Positions 62,424-64,000 of a DNA stretch of 64,000 bases are shown here, piece by piece. Source of the DNA: Aporhodopirellula rubra (GTDB lineage: Bacteria; Planctomycetota; Planctomycetia; Pirellulales; Pirellulaceae). The position numbers were made by a program, and so were the translations under genes. The notes under the pieces were generated by a model. It was not told where the DNA came from, did no database searches, and saw only the letters and a program-made list of their open reading frames with translations. The stretch is from contig NZ_JACHXU010000024.1 in NCBI RefSeq assembly GCF_014192335.1, positions 1-64,000 of the forward strand. Direction: 5' to 3'. Every line of letters begins with the position of its first letter. Positions within the stretch are counted from its first letter, which is position 1.

Positions 62424-63656
62424 ATGGAAACCTATCTCGCTCTCGCTACTTCGCTCGGCCTTGGTCTCCTCGTTGGGCTGCAGCGAGAGTGGAAAGTATC
62501 CGAAATTGCGGGGATACGCACGTTTCCTTTGATCACGATTTTGGGAACGCTGTGCACGATGGTCGGCGACGACCAACGCGGATGGATGTGTGCGAGCGGT
62601 CTGTTGGCGATTACTGGACTGCTGATGATGGCAAACGTCGCGAAATTCCGTGCCGGACAATTTGACGCAGGCATGACAACCGAGATCGCAGCACTGTTGA
62701 TGTTCGCGGTGGGGTGCGCCTTGGGCGTGGGCAGAAGTGGGCCGGCGATTGTGACCGCCGGCATCGCGGCCGTTTTGCTTCACTGGAAACGCCCGCTTCA
62801 CGGGTTCGTCGGCGCGATGACTGACAAGGATCTGCGGTCGGTCATGAATCTCGCATTAATCGGGCTCGTCATTCTTCCGGTCCTTCCCAACGAAACTTAC
62901 GGCCCCTACGGAGTTCTTAATCCTTACGATATCTGGCGAATGGTCGTTCTGATCGTCGGCATCAGCATGGTGGCGTATGTTGCCTATAAGTTGCTCGGTG
63001 CGAAAGTCGGTGCGATCCTTGGCGGGGTTCTCGGAGGACTGATCTCGAGCACGGCAACGACGGTGAGTTACGCTCGGCAAACGAAAGACGCACCAGAGAT
63101 CAGCGGGATGGCAGCGTTGGTGATTTTGATTGCGTCTACGATTGTCAACTTTCGCGTGTTAGTCGAGATCGGTATCGTCGCCCCCGAACTGCTGAAGGTT
63201 GCCGCGTATCCGATCTCCGCGATGCTGATTCTGATGGCGATCGAGTGTCTCGTGCTCTACGTGCCGCTGAGGCAAATGGAATCGCAACCGGCCGATCACG
63301 ACAATCCCGCACAAATGAAACCCGCGATCGTGTTCGGCGTCCTTTATGCGTTGGTGCTATTCCTGGTCGCCGCGGCAAAGGAGATGTTTGGCAACAACGC
63401 TCTGTACTGGATCGCGGGAGTTTCTGGACTAACCGACATGGATGCCATCACGCTATCGACGGCCAAAATGTTTAACGACCACCGCGTCGATGCGGGAACC
63501 GCGTGGCGCGTGATCCTGGTCGCGACGTTGTCCAACCTGTTCTTCAAAGCCACCGCGGTCGCTTTCCTGGGCAGCCGTAAACTGCTGGCCTACGTCATCG
63601 TGACGTTCGGAATTGCCGCGTTGGGTGGTGGCCTGCTGCTCGCACTCTGGCCCTGA
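62424..63656 (+). CDS. MgtC/SapB and DUF4010 family membrane protein
   Basis: A 410-residue integral membrane protein with about ten to twelve helices. The N-terminal part (GLGLLVGLQREWK, IRTFPLITILGTLC) matches the MgtC/SapB family; the rest (GGVLGGLISSTATTVSYARQ and SGLTDMDAITLSTAKM) matches DUF4010. Family members are common in bacteria, with unknown function; some are thought to affect Mg2+ or other ion balance. Single gene, 208 bases after the sulfatase. Start ATG 62424. Transport is inferred only from topology. Confidence 0.92.
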   Translation: METYLALATSLGLGLLVGLQREWKVSEIAGIRTFPLITILGTLCTMVGDDQRGWMCASGLLAITGLLMMANVAKFRAGQFDAGMTTEIAALLMFAVGCALGVGRSGPAIVTAGIAAVLLHWKRPLHGFVGAMTDKDLRSVMNLALIGLVILPVLPNETYGPYGVLNPYDIWRMVVLIVGISMVAYVAYKLLGAKVGAILGGVLGGLISSTATTVSYARQTKDAPEISGMAALVILIASTIVNFRVLVEIGIVAPELLKVAAYPISAMLILMAIECLVLYVPLRQMESQPADHDNPAQMKPAIVFGVLYALVLFLVAAAKEMFGNNALYWIAGVSGLTDMDAITLSTAKMFNDHRVDAGTAWRVILVATLSNLFFKATAVAFLGSRKLLAYVIVTFGIAALGGGLLLALWP

Positions 63657-64000
63657 GGCCCGTGTGGCGAAACCTACGTGCTGATGTGGGCCGACCGTGT
63701 TCAATATGAACCAGGCAAGGCAGCACGACGTGGAGCGGAGGCAACTTTTCCGAATTGGATAGCGGTCGGTGCTGTGATTCCATTGTGCGAGGTCGGACCG
63801 ATTTGGACCGTCCAATCTCGCAAACGGGATAGGCTCACTGTTTGCTTATCGCATTTGGTGTTGACGGAACTCCTTCGGAACAACGTCGGTGATAGGACAA
63901 AAATTCCGTGATTGCAGTCCGTGCAGTTTGCCTTAGGGACAGCAAGGCAACGGCAATGAATCGTTCCATTTTGACGTGCAGCCGTATGTGATTGAGCGGC
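63657..64000. other. End of window, non-coding
   Basis: About 340 bases without a supported gene. Short frames on both strands overlap each other and have no family features. Confidence 0.35.

Noticed and set aside
1-64000. tRNA or rRNA genes, integrases, insertion sequences
   Set aside because: No T-arm-like GTTCGA pattern with cloverleaf partners and no transposase or integrase motifs were seen in the intergenic DNA or frames.

Overview
The window looks like a chromosomal segment of a marine planctomycete of the Pirellulaceae (Rhodopirellula-like) type. This rests on gene content, not on a database search: a giant surface protein carrying the planctomycete N-terminal ETLETRQLLAA-type motif, four Cys-type sulfatases, Tat- and Sec-exported glycoside hydrolases without any SusC/SusD partner, a C30-type carotenoid cluster, a decayed DUF1552 gene, many TTG/GTG starts and few Shine-Dalgarno sequences. 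No rRNA, tRNA, CRISPR array, integrase or insertion sequence was seen.

Layout. 1-1.04 kb: the end of an upstream gene, then a non-coding block of ~275-base direct repeats. 1.04-7.25 kb: a lipoprotein, then a minus-strand carotenoid tailoring cluster (aldehyde dehydrogenase, CrtN/CrtP-type desaturase/oxidase, acyltransferase, glycosyltransferase), the set needed for an acylated glycosyl carotenoic acid of the staphyloxanthin type. A sigma-54 activator is divergent from it (7.27-8.5 kb) and ends at a heptamer array plus an intrinsic terminator. 8.7-11.3 kb: a minus-strand operon of an alpha/beta hydrolase, a fused ATPase-permease of the MlaF/MlaE type, and a 57-residue coiled-coil gene. 11.7-20.4 kb: a 2904-residue secreted modular protein with a metzincin zinc site, FG-GAP, PA14, Calx-beta and dockerin-like parts. 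20.6-32.4 kb: a variant acyltransferase, a GH16 enzyme, a GH125-GH92 alpha-mannan pair, two sulfatases and a DUF1552 pseudogene. 32.8-47.9 kb: membrane and stress functions (DUF389, an export/HEAT pair, HdeD, membrane-anchored GDPD, CBS protein, bestrophin, tandem UspA, RND pump with its adaptor, K+ channel). 48.4-51.8 kb: a 1126-residue flagellin-IN repeat protein. 51.8-63.7 kb: ribokinase, GH97, GH116, two more sulfatases and an MgtC/DUF4010 membrane protein.

Functionally, much of the window serves degradation of sulfated and mannose- or glucose-containing polysaccharides outside the cytoplasm: sulfatases remove sulfate esters, and GH16, GH92, GH125, GH97 and GH116 cut the backbone and side chains. 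The giant surface protein and the flagellin-IN protein are the least explained items and the best candidates for new biology. Coordinates of starts are my choice where several are possible; domain names come from motif reading only.
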